Source of the DNA: Anaerolineaceae bacterium
GTDB taxonomy: Bacteria; Chloroflexota; Anaerolineae; Anaerolineales; Villigracilaceae
Reading direction: 5' to 3'
Assembly: GCA_022181005.1 (NCBI GenBank)
Contig: BQMV01000353.1
Span: forward strand, 1-13,551
Length of the DNA: 13,551 nt
Below the pieces are notes generated by a model. That model was not told the origin of the DNA, made no database searches, and worked only from the letters and a program-made list of their open reading frames with translations. A program made the position numbers and the translations under genes. Of the stretch, positions 5,632 through 11,796 are shown piece after piece; within the stretch, counting starts at the first letter, position 1; every line of letters starts with the position of its first letter.

Positions 5632-6504
5632 ATGAAACGCGTTCTGACTGCACTTTTCCTTTTCTCGTTTGTCGCCGTCTCTTGCAATTTACTCTCCTCG
5701 CGTCCTTCATCAAATTTGCCGACAATATATATCGAAAACAAAGGTTCGGACACATTAGTCAACCTTGCGCTGGCATGGGCGGAGCGCTATCAAGAGAAAC
5801 ATGCGGATGTGCGCATCTCCGTTACAGGCGGGGGATCTGGCACCGGCATTGCCGCGCTCATCAACAATACGGTGGATATTGCGAACATGTCGCGCGAGAT
5901 CAAGCCGGAAGAGTTGGCGGAAGCGCGCGCGAAAGGAGTGAATCCCATAGAATATGTCATCGCGCGCGATGCGATCGCGGTAATCGTGAATCCTGAAAAC
6001 CCCGTTTCGAATTTGACGCTTCAGCAACTTTCAGATATTTACAGCGGCAAGATTAACAACTGGAGCGAAGTCGGCGGCGAAGATCGCCCGATTGTTCGTC
6101 TTTCGCGCGAGACGAACTCCGGCACGCACATTTACTTCCTAGAGACAGTCTTACGTTTGGGACGCGAAGGCGACGCAACGTTGTTTTCAACCGATACGTT
6201 GTTGCTGCCCTCGTCTGAAGGGATTATCCTTGAAACGCGGCAAAATCCGAACGCCATTGGCTACGATGGTTTAGGATATGTACCGAACGACCTAAAGATG
6301 GTCGCCATTGCGGAAGGTCCTAATTCCTCGTATGTGTTACCATCTATTGCGACGGTGAACGATGGAAGTTACCCGATTGCGCGCGACCTCTACCTGTATT
6401 CTAACGGCGAACCGACGGGCGCTCTTGCCGATTATCTCGCGTGGATTCTTTCGGAGGAAGCGCAAAGAATTGTGGCTGAACTCGGCTTTGTGCCTGTTGA
6501 GTAA
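5632..6504 (+). CDS. pstS: phosphate-binding lipoprotein PstS
   Basis: A 290-aa solute-binding protein of the phosphate ABC transporter. The signal peptide MKRVLTALFLFSFVAVSC ends in a lipobox with Cys18 as lipid anchor, followed by a Ser-rich linker, so it is predicted to be an outer-face lipoprotein. Phosphate-contact segments are visible: GSDTL (38-42), VTGGGSGTGI (64-73), DIANMSR (82-88) and SRETNSGT (158-165). Later blocks NAIGYDGLGYV and YPIARDLYLY are also typical of the family. It is the first gene of the pstS-pstC-pstA-pstB2 operon. At 290 aa it belongs to the shorter PstS type. Confidence 0.93.
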   Translation: MKRVLTALFLFSFVAVSCNLLSSRPSSNLPTIYIENKGSDTLVNLALAWAERYQEKHADVRISVTGGGSGTGIAALINNTVDIANMSREIKPEELAEARAKGVNPIEYVIARDAIAVIVNPENPVSNLTLQQLSDIYSGKINNWSEVGGEDRPIVRLSRETNSGTHIYFLETVLRLGREGDATLFSTDTLLLPSSEGIILETRQNPNAIGYDGLGYVPNDLKMVAIAEGPNSSYVLPSIATVNDGSYPIARDLYLYSNGEPTGALADYLAWILSEEAQRIVAELGFVPVE

Positions 6505-6512
6505 TTTTTTAT

Positions 6513-6590
6513 ACGCGAAAGGCGCAAAGATCATGGAGGCTTTTTATGCGGCGCAACTCGACAACCTCTTAACTTTGTGTTCTTCGCGGT
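6513..6590. repeat. imperfect inverted repeat in the pstS-pstC gap
   Basis: ACGCGAAAGGCGCAAAG (6513-6529) and CTTTGTGTTCTTCGCGGT (6573-6590) are imperfect inverse copies, separated by 43 bp. They resemble the dispersed CTTTGCG...CTTCGCG repeats common in many bacterial genomes. They fill almost the whole 98-bp gap and leave pstC without a strong ribosome site. Confidence 0.45.
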
Positions 6591-6602
6591 ACAGAAAAGA
6601 AA

Positions 6603-7499
6603 ATGGAAAAATCTTTAACTTGGCGTGAATTCATCGTCACGCGCGCGATCCAAGCCTCAGGGTATTCCGCAATTGTGTTCGTCGCGCTGATCTTTTTCTT
6701 CCTCCTGCGCGAGGGCGCTCCCGCTTTAACCGACGTGAAACTTTCCACGCTCTTCAGCGCGCGCTGGTATCCCATCGAAGATTATTTCGGGGTTTTGCCG
6801 CTCATCACAGGCTCGCTCGTCGTTACTATCGGCGCGATGCTGATCGCCTTTCCGCTCGGAATCGGCACGGCGGTGTACATCTCAGAGATCGCGCCGCGCT
6901 GGATCCGCGAAATTCTCAAACCGCTAGTCGAATTGCTCGGCGGGCTTCCCTCCGTCGTATTGGGATTTTTGGGGATTCTGCTCGTCTCGCCGTTTCTGCG
7001 CGTCTTTCTCAACCTGCCGACGGGGCTGACCGCATTTACCGGATCGCTCCTCCTCGGCGGGATCGCCGTGCCAACCATCGTGTCGGTCGCCGAGGACGCG
7101 CTTGACGCGGTTCCGCGTTCATACCGCGAGGGCGCATGGGCGCTCGGTGCGACCCGCTGGCAGACGATCTGGTACGTGACCTTGCCCGCCGCGAAATCCG
7201 GCGTTCTGACCGCCGTGATGCTTGGAGTCGGACGCGCCATCGGCGAAACAATGACTGTGATGATGGTGACCGGCAACGCACCCGTGTTGGCGACCGCCTT
7301 GGGAAGTTGGTTCGCGCCAGCCCGCACGATGACCGCCACCATCGCCGCCGAAATGGGCGAAGTCGCCAACGGAAGCGCGCATTATCATGTGTTGTTCTTT
7401 ATCGGCATCGTTTTATTCCTCATTTCACTGGGCGTGAACGTCGCCGCTTCGTCGGTTGTGTTCCGCGCAAAGAAACGCGCGGAGAGGATTTTGTCGTGA
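6603..7499 (+). CDS. pstC: phosphate ABC transporter permease PstC
   Basis: A 298-aa inner-membrane permease, one half of the phosphate channel. About six hydrophobic segments are visible, the first at about residues 20-36. The ATPase-coupling EAA loop reads YREGAWALGATRWQTIWYVT (about 175-194), followed by GVGRAIGETM. LGGLPSVVLGFLGI (about 112-125) is a characteristic PstC/PstA block. The start ATG at 6603 has only an A/G-rich stretch (AGAAAAGAAA) as ribosome site. It sits between pstS and pstA. Confidence 0.94.
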   Translation: MEKSLTWREFIVTRAIQASGYSAIVFVALIFFFLLREGAPALTDVKLSTLFSARWYPIEDYFGVLPLITGSLVVTIGAMLIAFPLGIGTAVYISEIAPRWIREILKPLVELLGGLPSVVLGFLGILLVSPFLRVFLNLPTGLTAFTGSLLLGGIAVPTIVSVAEDALDAVPRSYREGAWALGATRWQTIWYVTLPAAKSGVLTAVMLGVGRAIGETMTVMMVTGNAPVLATALGSWFAPARTMTATIAAEMGEVANGSAHYHVLFFIGIVLFLISLGVNVAASSVVFRAKKRAERILS

Positions 7500-7505
7500 A
7501 TTCGT

Positions 7506-7550
7506 ATGGGCGAAATTGCCAGCCCATGAATGAGGCGAGAGTACCTCGCC
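7506..7550. repeat. two small hairpins in the pstC-pstA gap
   Basis: ATGGGC (7506-7511)/GCCCAT (7522-7527) and GGCGAG (7534-7539)/CTCGCC (7545-7550). The second belongs to a GCGAG-x5-CTCGCCCCTACG type sequence that looks like a dispersed repeat. They could pause or protect the operon mRNA; no function is shown. Confidence 0.45.
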
Positions 7551-7571
7551 CCTACGCAAATAACAGACATT

Positions 7572-8435
7572 ATGAAACGCCCCTTCACCCCTAACCGCCG
7601 CCTCATTGAACGGATCGGTTTCGCCGGTCTCACGACAACGGCGCTCGTTACAACGCTGCCGATCGTCGGCACGATCGTTTATATTCTCATTCAAGGCGCG
7701 CCTGCGATCTCGCTGGAATTTCTGACGAGTTTTCCGCGCGATGGTATGCGTGCCGGCGGAATCTTGCCCGCCATTATCGGCACGTTGTATCTGGCGTTGG
7801 GCGTGTCCATTTTCGCCGTGCCTTTGGGGATTGCTGCGGCGATCTATCTGGCGGAATACGCTTCCGATACGCCTCTCACGCGGACGATTCGAATCGCCAT
7901 TATCAATCTCGCAGGCATTCCGTCGGTGGTCTATGGCTTGTTCGGGCTGGGGCTGTTTGTGCTCTTCCTCAACTTTGGCACATCCATCCTCGCCGCCTCG
8001 CTAACGCTTTCGATCATGACGCTGCCGGTCATCATCAGCACTGCCGAGGAAGCGCTGCGCACAGTGCCGCAGTCATTTCGCACGGTGAGCGCTTCCCTCG
8101 GCGCGACGCGCTGGCAGACTATCCGCCGCATCGTGTTGAAGGAGGCGTTGCCCGGCATCCTCACCGGCGTGATCCTCGGTCTCGAACGCGCCGTCGGCGA
8201 GACGGCTCCCATCTTGTTTACCGGCGCGGCGTTCTTCTTACCGCGTCTCCCCAACTCGCCTTTCGACGCAACGATGGCGTTGCCATATCACTTGTTTGTG
8301 ATCTCTACGCAAGTTCCAAATATGCCGGTCCAAATTCAGTATGGCGTAGCGCTGACGTTGCTGGCGTTTGTGTTGACGATGAACCTCGTCGCTACCGTGA
8401 TCCGTTCGCGAGCGCGCGCCAAACGGCAGTGGTAA
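7572..8435 (+). CDS. pstA: phosphate ABC transporter permease PstA
   Basis: A 287-aa inner-membrane permease that pairs with PstC. ATG 7572 (MKRPFTPNRRLIERIGF) is preferred; the in-frame ATG at 7530 would add 14 residues encoded by a repeat hairpin. Visible PstA features are YLAEYASDTPLTR, NLAGIPSVVYGLFGLGLFV, the EAA loop FRTVSASLGATRWQTIRRIV and the following GLERAVGETAPILFTGAAFF. The C-terminus is basic (RSRARAKRQW), on the cytoplasmic side. No clear ribosome site precedes the start. pstB2 follows after 25 bp. Confidence 0.94.
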   Translation: MKRPFTPNRRLIERIGFAGLTTTALVTTLPIVGTIVYILIQGAPAISLEFLTSFPRDGMRAGGILPAIIGTLYLALGVSIFAVPLGIAAAIYLAEYASDTPLTRTIRIAIINLAGIPSVVYGLFGLGLFVLFLNFGTSILAASLTLSIMTLPVIISTAEEALRTVPQSFRTVSASLGATRWQTIRRIVLKEALPGILTGVILGLERAVGETAPILFTGAAFFLPRLPNSPFDATMALPYHLFVISTQVPNMPVQIQYGVALTLLAFVLTMNLVATVIRSRARAKRQW

Positions 8436-8439
8436 ATCT

Positions 8440-8460
8440 ATCGTCAATCGTAAATCATAA
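8440..8460 (+). repeat. three heptamer repeats before pstB2
   Basis: ATCGTCA, ATCGTAA, ATCATAA run in tandem and end at the base before the pstB2 ATG (8461). They take the place where a ribosome-binding site should be. Confidence 0.5.
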
Positions 8461-9216
8461 ATGCATAAGATCATCATCGAATCTCTCTCCTTACAATACT
8501 CCGACGGCACCGAGTCGTTGCGCGATGTGAGCTTCGGTATTCACCAGAACGCGGTGACGGTCTTGTTCGGTCCAGCGGGAGGCGGGAAGTCAACCTTGTT
8601 GCGCTGTCTAAATCGGCTCAACGACCTCGCCGAAGTCAAAGCCTCGTCCGGACGCATCCTGATTGACGGCGAAAATATCCTCGACCCCAAAATAGATGTG
8701 ATCGCGTTGCGCCGCAAGGTCGGTATGGTGTTTGCCCGTCCAGTGCCATTGCCGATGAGCATCCGCGACAATGTGACTTATGGGCTGGAACTCGCCGGCG
8801 AGAAACGCCGCGCTAAATTAGACGAAGCGGTTGAACGCAGTTTAACACTCGCCGCGATTTGGGACGAGGTGAAAGACCGCCTGGACACGCTCGCCGTCGC
8901 CCTTTCCGGCGGACAGCAACAGCGCGTCTGCTTGGCGCGCGTGTTGGCGCTTCAACCTGAAATCATTTTGCTCGATGAACCAACCTCGGGACTCGACCCG
9001 ATCTCCACCGGCAAAGTCGAAGCCGCGCTGCAAGAACTCAAAAAAGAGTACACCGTCGTCCTCGTGCCTCATTCTGTGCAACAGGCGGGACGCACAGCCG
9101 ATCACGCGGCGTTCTTTTTGCAAGGCGAACTGGTCGAGTACGGCGAAGGCAAATCTCTCTTCACTGCGCCCAAGCAAAAGAAGACAGAGGATTATGTGAC
9201 GGGCAGATTTGGGTGA
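8461..9216 (+). CDS. pstB: phosphate ABC transporter ATPase PstB, copy 2, with altered Q-loop
   Basis: A 251-aa ABC ATPase related to PstB. Walker A GPAGGGKST (37-45), LRCLNRLND (47-55), intact signature LSGGQQQR (148-155), Walker B IILLDEP (168-174), D-loop SGLD (176-179) and H-loop VPHSVQQAGR (202-211, H204) are present. The Q-loop, [12 protein letters not shown] in ordinary PstB, reads VFARPVPLPMSI (90-101): the catalytic and coupling Gln is Ala92. The Thr before the switch His is Pro203. It is the last gene of the pstS operon. Compared with PstB1 it is clearly diverged, so this is not a recent duplication. It may act as a homodimer, but the defects complement those of PstB1 (see findings). 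Confidence 0.92.
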   Translation: MHKIIIESLSLQYSDGTESLRDVSFGIHQNAVTVLFGPAGGGKSTLLRCLNRLNDLAEVKASSGRILIDGENILDPKIDVIALRRKVGMVFARPVPLPMSIRDNVTYGLELAGEKRRAKLDEAVERSLTLAAIWDEVKDRLDTLAVALSGGQQQRVCLARVLALQPEIILLDEPTSGLDPISTGKVEAALQELKKEYTVVLVPHSVQQAGRTADHAAFFLQGELVEYGEGKSLFTAPKQKKTEDYVTGRFG

Positions 9217-9304
9217 TCGCCTCGTTCGGCGCGCACGAGGCGAGCGCCGTCCACACGGCGAACAGCCCGTACATTTTGAGGAAGTCTCGACGTGTGAGTG
9301 TCAG
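9217..9304 (-). pseudogene. remnant of a Tat-exported lipoprotein gene (signal peptide only)
   Basis: The minus-strand frame from 9304 reads LTLTRRDFLKMYGLFAVWTA then LASCAPNEAIT: a twin-arginine motif (TRRDFLK), a hydrophobic stretch and a lipobox LASC. An AAGGAG site lies 5 nt upstream of the first codon, which is CTG where a functional gene would have ATG. After about 30 codons the frame runs into the antisense of pstB2 and stops at 9161. It therefore looks like the 5' end of a gene whose body was deleted when this junction formed. Confidence 0.5.
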
Positions 9305-9345
9305 TTCAACTCCTTGCGCCAAGTATAGGCGAATGAGTTGAACTG
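9302..9345. repeat. 11-bp perfect inverted repeat
   Basis: CAGTTCAACTC (9302-9312) and GAGTTGAACTG (9335-9345), with inner partial pairing TTGCGCC/GGCGAA. It forms a long hairpin downstream of pstB2 and spans the ribosome site of the Tat remnant. It lacks a T-run, so it is not a standard terminator. Confidence 0.6.
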
Positions 9346-9438
9346 CGAATTACCCCGTTATATTTGACAAATAGCGGCGGCTCCTCAGCCCCGCTTGCCT
9401 CATAGCGCTTTAGGCGCTCCTGCAACATCTCAACATAC
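9346..9438. other. short intergenic region downstream of the FAH-family gene
   Basis: No gene is seen. A GGCT-GAGG-AGCC hairpin read on the minus strand (9390-9379), extended by GC pairs and followed by TATTTG, is a weak candidate terminator for the FAH-family gene. AGCGC-TTTAG-GCGCT (around 9404-9418) is a second small hairpin. Confidence 0.35.
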
Positions 9439-10209
9439 TTATAAAGTCTCAGCGCGCACGGGGTTTTTTATTGAGCCAAGCCCTTCGATCTCGACCTCAA
9501 CCACATCGCCATTTCTCAATTCATTGACTCCCGCCGGCGTGCCGGTGAAGATCAAGTCGCCGGGTTCCAGCGTCATCACGGATGAAATGTAGGCGACCAG
9601 CGTTCCCACATTGAAGATCATGTCGCGTGTGGACGCCATCTGGCGCATCTGCCCGTTGACGCGGCAGGTGATGACCGCATCGGACGGGTCAAAGTCGGTG
9701 TCTATCCATGGACCAAACGGACAGAACGTATCGAAACCTTTGGCGCGCGTCCATTGATTATCGGATTTTTGCAAATCGCGCGCGGTCACGTCGTTGCCGA
9801 TGGTGTATCCTAAGATGTGCTTCTTCGCGTCATCGGCAGCAATGTGGCGCCCGCGTTTGCCGACGACGGCGACCAACTCCGCTTCGTGTTCCACTTGCGA
9901 AGACTGCGGCGGCAGGAGAATCGTTTCGCCATTGGAGATGACCGACGACGGCGGTTTTAGGAAGAGGAGCGGGACCTTCGGCGTTTCGTTGCCCAACTCT
10001 TTGGCGTGTTCCACGTAGTTGCGGCCCACGCAGACGATCTTGCCCGGCTCACACGGTCCGATCAGCCGCACGTCGGAAAGAGGCGTGAGAGCCTCCTGCC
10101 GGCGATAGCGCCCATAGATGTTCCCGCCGATCTCGCCGACCTTGTTGTCCAGCAACCACCCATATTTCTGCTTTTTACTGTCTCGTGTTTCGTAGCGAAC
10201 GATGCGCAT
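9439..10209 (-). CDS. fumarylacetoacetate hydrolase (FAH) family protein
   Basis: A 256-aa cytoplasmic enzyme, typical length of the single-domain FAH family, which cleaves or decarboxylates acylpyruvate-type substrates (fumarylpyruvate, acetylpyruvate, homoprotocatechuate intermediates, oxaloacetate). Visible are IVCVGRNYVEHAKE (58-71), the divalent-metal site VEHEAEL (106-112, E109/E111) with D140 in GNDVTARDLQ (138-147), the catalytic-region RAKGFDTFCPFGPW (155-168) and the C-terminal IFTGTPAGV. The start ATG at 10209 has a strong GGAGG 7 nt upstream. The substrate cannot be decided from sequence. It is divergent from tRNA-Val and convergent with pstB2, so it is probably a single-gene transcript unrelated to either. 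Confidence 0.88.
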   Translation of the reverse strand: MRIVRYETRDSKKQKYGWLLDNKVGEIGGNIYGRYRRQEALTPLSDVRLIGPCEPGKIVCVGRNYVEHAKELGNETPKVPLLFLKPPSSVISNGETILLPPQSSQVEHEAELVAVVGKRGRHIAADDAKKHILGYTIGNDVTARDLQKSDNQWTRAKGFDTFCPFGPWIDTDFDPSDAVITCRVNGQMRQMASTRDMIFNVGTLVAYISSVMTLEPGDLIFTGTPAGVNELRNGDVVEVEIEGLGSIKNPVRAETL

Positions 10210-10239
10210 ATTTCCTCCGGGCGCAAGTGTATCATGATG

Positions 10240-10245
10240 TATAAT
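10240..10245 (+). promoter_or_regulatory. -10 box of tRNA-Val, overlapping a divergent promoter
   Basis: TATAAT 8 nt before the mature tRNA 5' end. The same bases read on the minus strand give TATTATACAT, which could serve the FAH-family gene. The close spacing implies a very short 5' leader on the tRNA precursor. Confidence 0.45.
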
Positions 10246-10253
10246 AGCGGCGC

Positions 10254-10327
10254 GGGCGCTTAGCTCAGTTGGTTAGAGCGCTTCTTTTACACAGAAGAGG
10301 TCAGGGGTTCGAGTCCCTTAGCGCCCA
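10254..10327 (+). tRNA. tRNA-Val, anticodon UAC
   Basis: A 74-nt cloverleaf. The acceptor stem GGGCGCT (10254-10260) pairs with AGCGCCC (10320-10326), discriminator A10327. D arm is GCTC...GAGC, anticodon stem CTTCT/AGAAG, loop TTTACAC with anticodon TAC (10288-10290) reading GUA. The T arm AGGGG-TTCGAGT-CCCTT has one G-T pair. CCA is not encoded and must be added after transcription. Confidence 0.95.
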
Positions 10328-10333
10328 TTGATG

Positions 10334-10369
10334 AAAACTTCCGAAGCCGCTTTGACCTCGGAAGTTTTT
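10334..10369 (+). terminator. intrinsic terminator of tRNA-Val
   Basis: AAAACTTCCGA (10334-10344) pairs perfectly with TCGGAAGTTTT (10358-10368), and the right arm ends in a run of five T. It begins 7 nt after the tRNA. Confidence 0.85.
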
Positions 10370-10426
10370 GCTTTATCGTTCAAATAAGACGCAGGCTGCT
10401 TCCTTTACAATAATCAAGCAAGGTGA

Positions 10427-11143
10427 TCACGATGGAATGAGGTCTTGAAATCGAATAACGACGAGCATGGCGCCCATGGCAAAGCCGTTGTTGAGGAAGT
10501 GCAGGATGATGCTGGGCCACAATGAATTGGAGCGGTGATACACGTATCCCAACACTGCGCCCAGCACGAAGGTCGGGATGAACGAAACGGGATCGAGATG
10601 CGCGGCGGCAAAGATACCAGAACTCAGCAAGAGCGCGGCGACCCAACCATAACGTTGTCGAAATCCTTGAAATAAAAATCCCCTGAAAAACATTTCTTCC
10701 ACAAACGGCGCGACGATCACGGCGGCGAGAATCAACCAGATGGGCGATTTGAGTTCGGAGAACATTTTCATCATCGCTTCTCCCTGCGTGTTCGCGCCGA
10801 GATACGTTAAGAGCAAGTTATGCGCTATGATGAGCGGATATGAGATCGCGATCAATCCGCACCCCAAGCCCATCGTGAGCGAATCGAATTTGACGAAGCC
10901 GAGAAGCCCGGGGCGGATGCGCTTCCACGCGAAAATGATCAGCACCGGCAGGAGATAGATCATTTCGGCGAACATGACTCCTGCGCCGCGCGCAAACTGT
11001 TTCGCTTCCTCTTCAAACAGGAACGCGACCACGAGCATGCCGACACTGATCAATATCAACAATACGACGCCGAGCCACGTATCGAGGATCGACCATGGGA
11101 CTTCTCGCGCTTCTTGCCTGACCTCAACCCGATTCTCTTCCAT
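10427..11143 (-). CDS. CPBP-family intramembrane metalloprotease
   Basis: A 238-aa integral membrane protein of the CPBP/Abi (CAAX-protease-like) family. ATG 11143-11141 (MEENRVEVRQ) is chosen because AGGAG sits 7 nt upstream and the start overlaps the stop of the preceding gene (TGATG). About seven hydrophobic segments are visible. The catalytic motifs are VEEMFFRG (148-155: E149, E150, R154), FAAAHLD (178-184, H182) and HFLNN (215-219, H215). Bacterial members are implicated in prenyl-protein-type cleavage, bacteriocin self-immunity or membrane regulation; the substrate here is unknown. It is cotranscribed with the DUF6504 gene. Confidence 0.9.
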   Translation of the reverse strand: MEENRVEVRQEAREVPWSILDTWLGVVLLILISVGMLVVAFLFEEEAKQFARGAGVMFAEMIYLLPVLIIFAWKRIRPGLLGFVKFDSLTMGLGCGLIAISYPLIIAHNLLLTYLGANTQGEAMMKMFSELKSPIWLILAAVIVAPFVEEMFFRGFLFQGFRQRYGWVAALLLSSGIFAAAHLDPVSFIPTFVLGAVLGYVYHRSNSLWPSIILHFLNNGFAMGAMLVVIRFQDLIPS

Positions 11144-11505
11144 CAGCCTTCTCCTAATTCTCGATAAATAACCCATTGACCTTTGCGGTCGTCTACGTTC
11201 TTCATCGCACGGTCATAATAAATATCGAAAATTTGAGTTGAATCCACGCGTACGCGAAAATAAAACCTGCCCACGTTCAACGACCCGCGATTGGACGCCA
11301 CAGCCGCGTGCTCGGGCTGCATGTTGCGAGCCATCCGTCCACGCCGCTTGAAATCTGTCCATGCCGAGAGCATTTCGATCACGCGATAAGTTTTGCCTTC
11401 CCAGATAAATCCATTCGGGCAGGTGGGACTCTTCTCCAGCGCGGGAGGGGAATCGAAAATGACTTCAATTGGACGATCTAAAAAGTGAAGCGGGGTGAAT
11501 TCCAT
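11143..11505 (-). CDS. DUF6504-like protein
   Basis: A 120-aa soluble protein starting MEFTPLHFLDRPIEVIFDSP at ATG 11505-11503. A longer frame to 11712 exists but would run through the kdp promoter region, and a GATAAT box 6 nt before the ATG supports the short form. Features are RPIEVIF (11-17), FIWEGKTYRVIEMLSAWTDF (33-52), YFRVRVDSTQIFDIYYD and the C-terminal GQWVIYRELGEG, which together resemble the DUF6504 small beta-rich family; its function is unknown to me. The stop TGA shares its A with the CPBP start, so the two are translationally coupled. Confidence 0.72.
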   Translation of the reverse strand: MEFTPLHFLDRPIEVIFDSPPALEKSPTCPNGFIWEGKTYRVIEMLSAWTDFKRRGRMARNMQPEHAAVASNRGSLNVGRFYFRVRVDSTQIFDIYYDRAMKNVDDRKGQWVIYRELGEG

Positions 11506-11511
11506 GTCTCG

Positions 11512-11517
11512 ATTATC
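11512..11517 (-). promoter_or_regulatory. extended -10 box of the DUF6504-CPBP pair
   Basis: TGC-GATAAT on the minus strand (an extended -10 type), 6 nt before the ATG at 11505; the transcript is predicted to be leaderless. Confidence 0.45.
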
Positions 11518-11524
11518 GCACAAG

Positions 11525-11542
11525 TCTTGATACTTTCTTGAT
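11525..11542. promoter_or_regulatory. 11-bp-spaced direct repeats between DUF6504 and kdp
   Basis: TCTTGAT at 11525-11531 and again at 11536-11542, one helical turn apart. This is the spacing used by OmpR/PhoB/KdpE-type response regulators. The site lies at the -35 position of the minus-strand promoter and about 70-85 bp upstream of the first kdp gene, so it could serve either. Confidence 0.35.
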
Positions 11543-11610
11543 GTTCTTCCAGCCTTCCTTAACCCCAATTTGACATACAACTGAATACACTGCATCCAAT
11601 GGAGGCACGC

Positions 11611-11706
11611 ATGAATGACATTCTCTTTGTTGGATTGACCCTTTTGTTTTTCGCGCTCACCTTTGGCTTGCTCGCCATTTGTGACAACCTGATGGAGAAC
11701 AAATGA
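11611..11706 (+). CDS. 31-aa membrane mini-protein at the head of the kdp operon
   Basis: Reads MNDILFVGLTLLFFALTFGL then [11 protein letters not shown]. It is a single hydrophobic helix (about residues 4-23) with a short polar tail. GGAGG (11601-11605) is an excellent ribosome site 5 nt before ATG 11611. Its stop TGA overlaps the kdpF start (ATGA). I recall similar one-helix proteins ahead of kdpF in other bacteria; function is unknown, perhaps assembly or stabilisation of the Kdp complex. Confidence 0.75.
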   Translation: MNDILFVGLTLLFFALTFGLLAICDNLMENK

Positions 11707-11795
11707 ACGCATTGTATGTGATCACGGGCGTAATCACTTTACTTTTGTTTGGCTATCTCGTTTTAGCCTTATTGAAACCAGAATGGTTTGGATAA
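11703..11795 (+). CDS. kdpF: KdpF, small subunit of the potassium-transporting ATPase
   Basis: A 30-aa one-helix protein, [20 protein letters not shown] then [10 protein letters not shown]. The pattern GVI-x-LLL-x-GYLV-x-AL-x-x-PE-x-F is the KdpF consensus. In E. coli KdpF is a lipid-like stabiliser of KdpABC. The start overlaps the stop of the mini-protein by 4 nt (ATGA), and kdpA starts 1 nt after its stop, so all three are translationally coupled. Confidence 0.9.
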   Translation: MNALYVITGVITLLLFGYLVLALLKPEWFG

Positions 11796-11796
11796 G

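Noticed and set aside
7036..7594. Arg/His-rich long frames overlapping pstC on both strands
   Set aside because: Typical shadows of a GC-rich coding sequence in other frames; pstC itself has all expected motifs.
9302..9345. Intrinsic terminator of the pst operon
   Set aside because: The stem is long and perfect but no T-run follows on either strand; kept as an inverted repeat of unknown role.
10254..10327. tRNA-associated integration site
   Set aside because: No second copy of the tRNA 3' end and no integrase gene in the window; a normal terminator follows the tRNA.
11570..11575. TTGACA as -35 box of the kdp operon
   Set aside because: No acceptable -10 hexamer lies 15-19 bp downstream; the kdp promoter could not be placed.
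11143..11712. Longer (189-aa) version of the DUF6504-like protein
   Set aside because: The extra 69 residues overlap the divergent kdp mini-protein and promoter region and look unlike a protein domain; a GATAAT box and the family-like start support ATG 11505.
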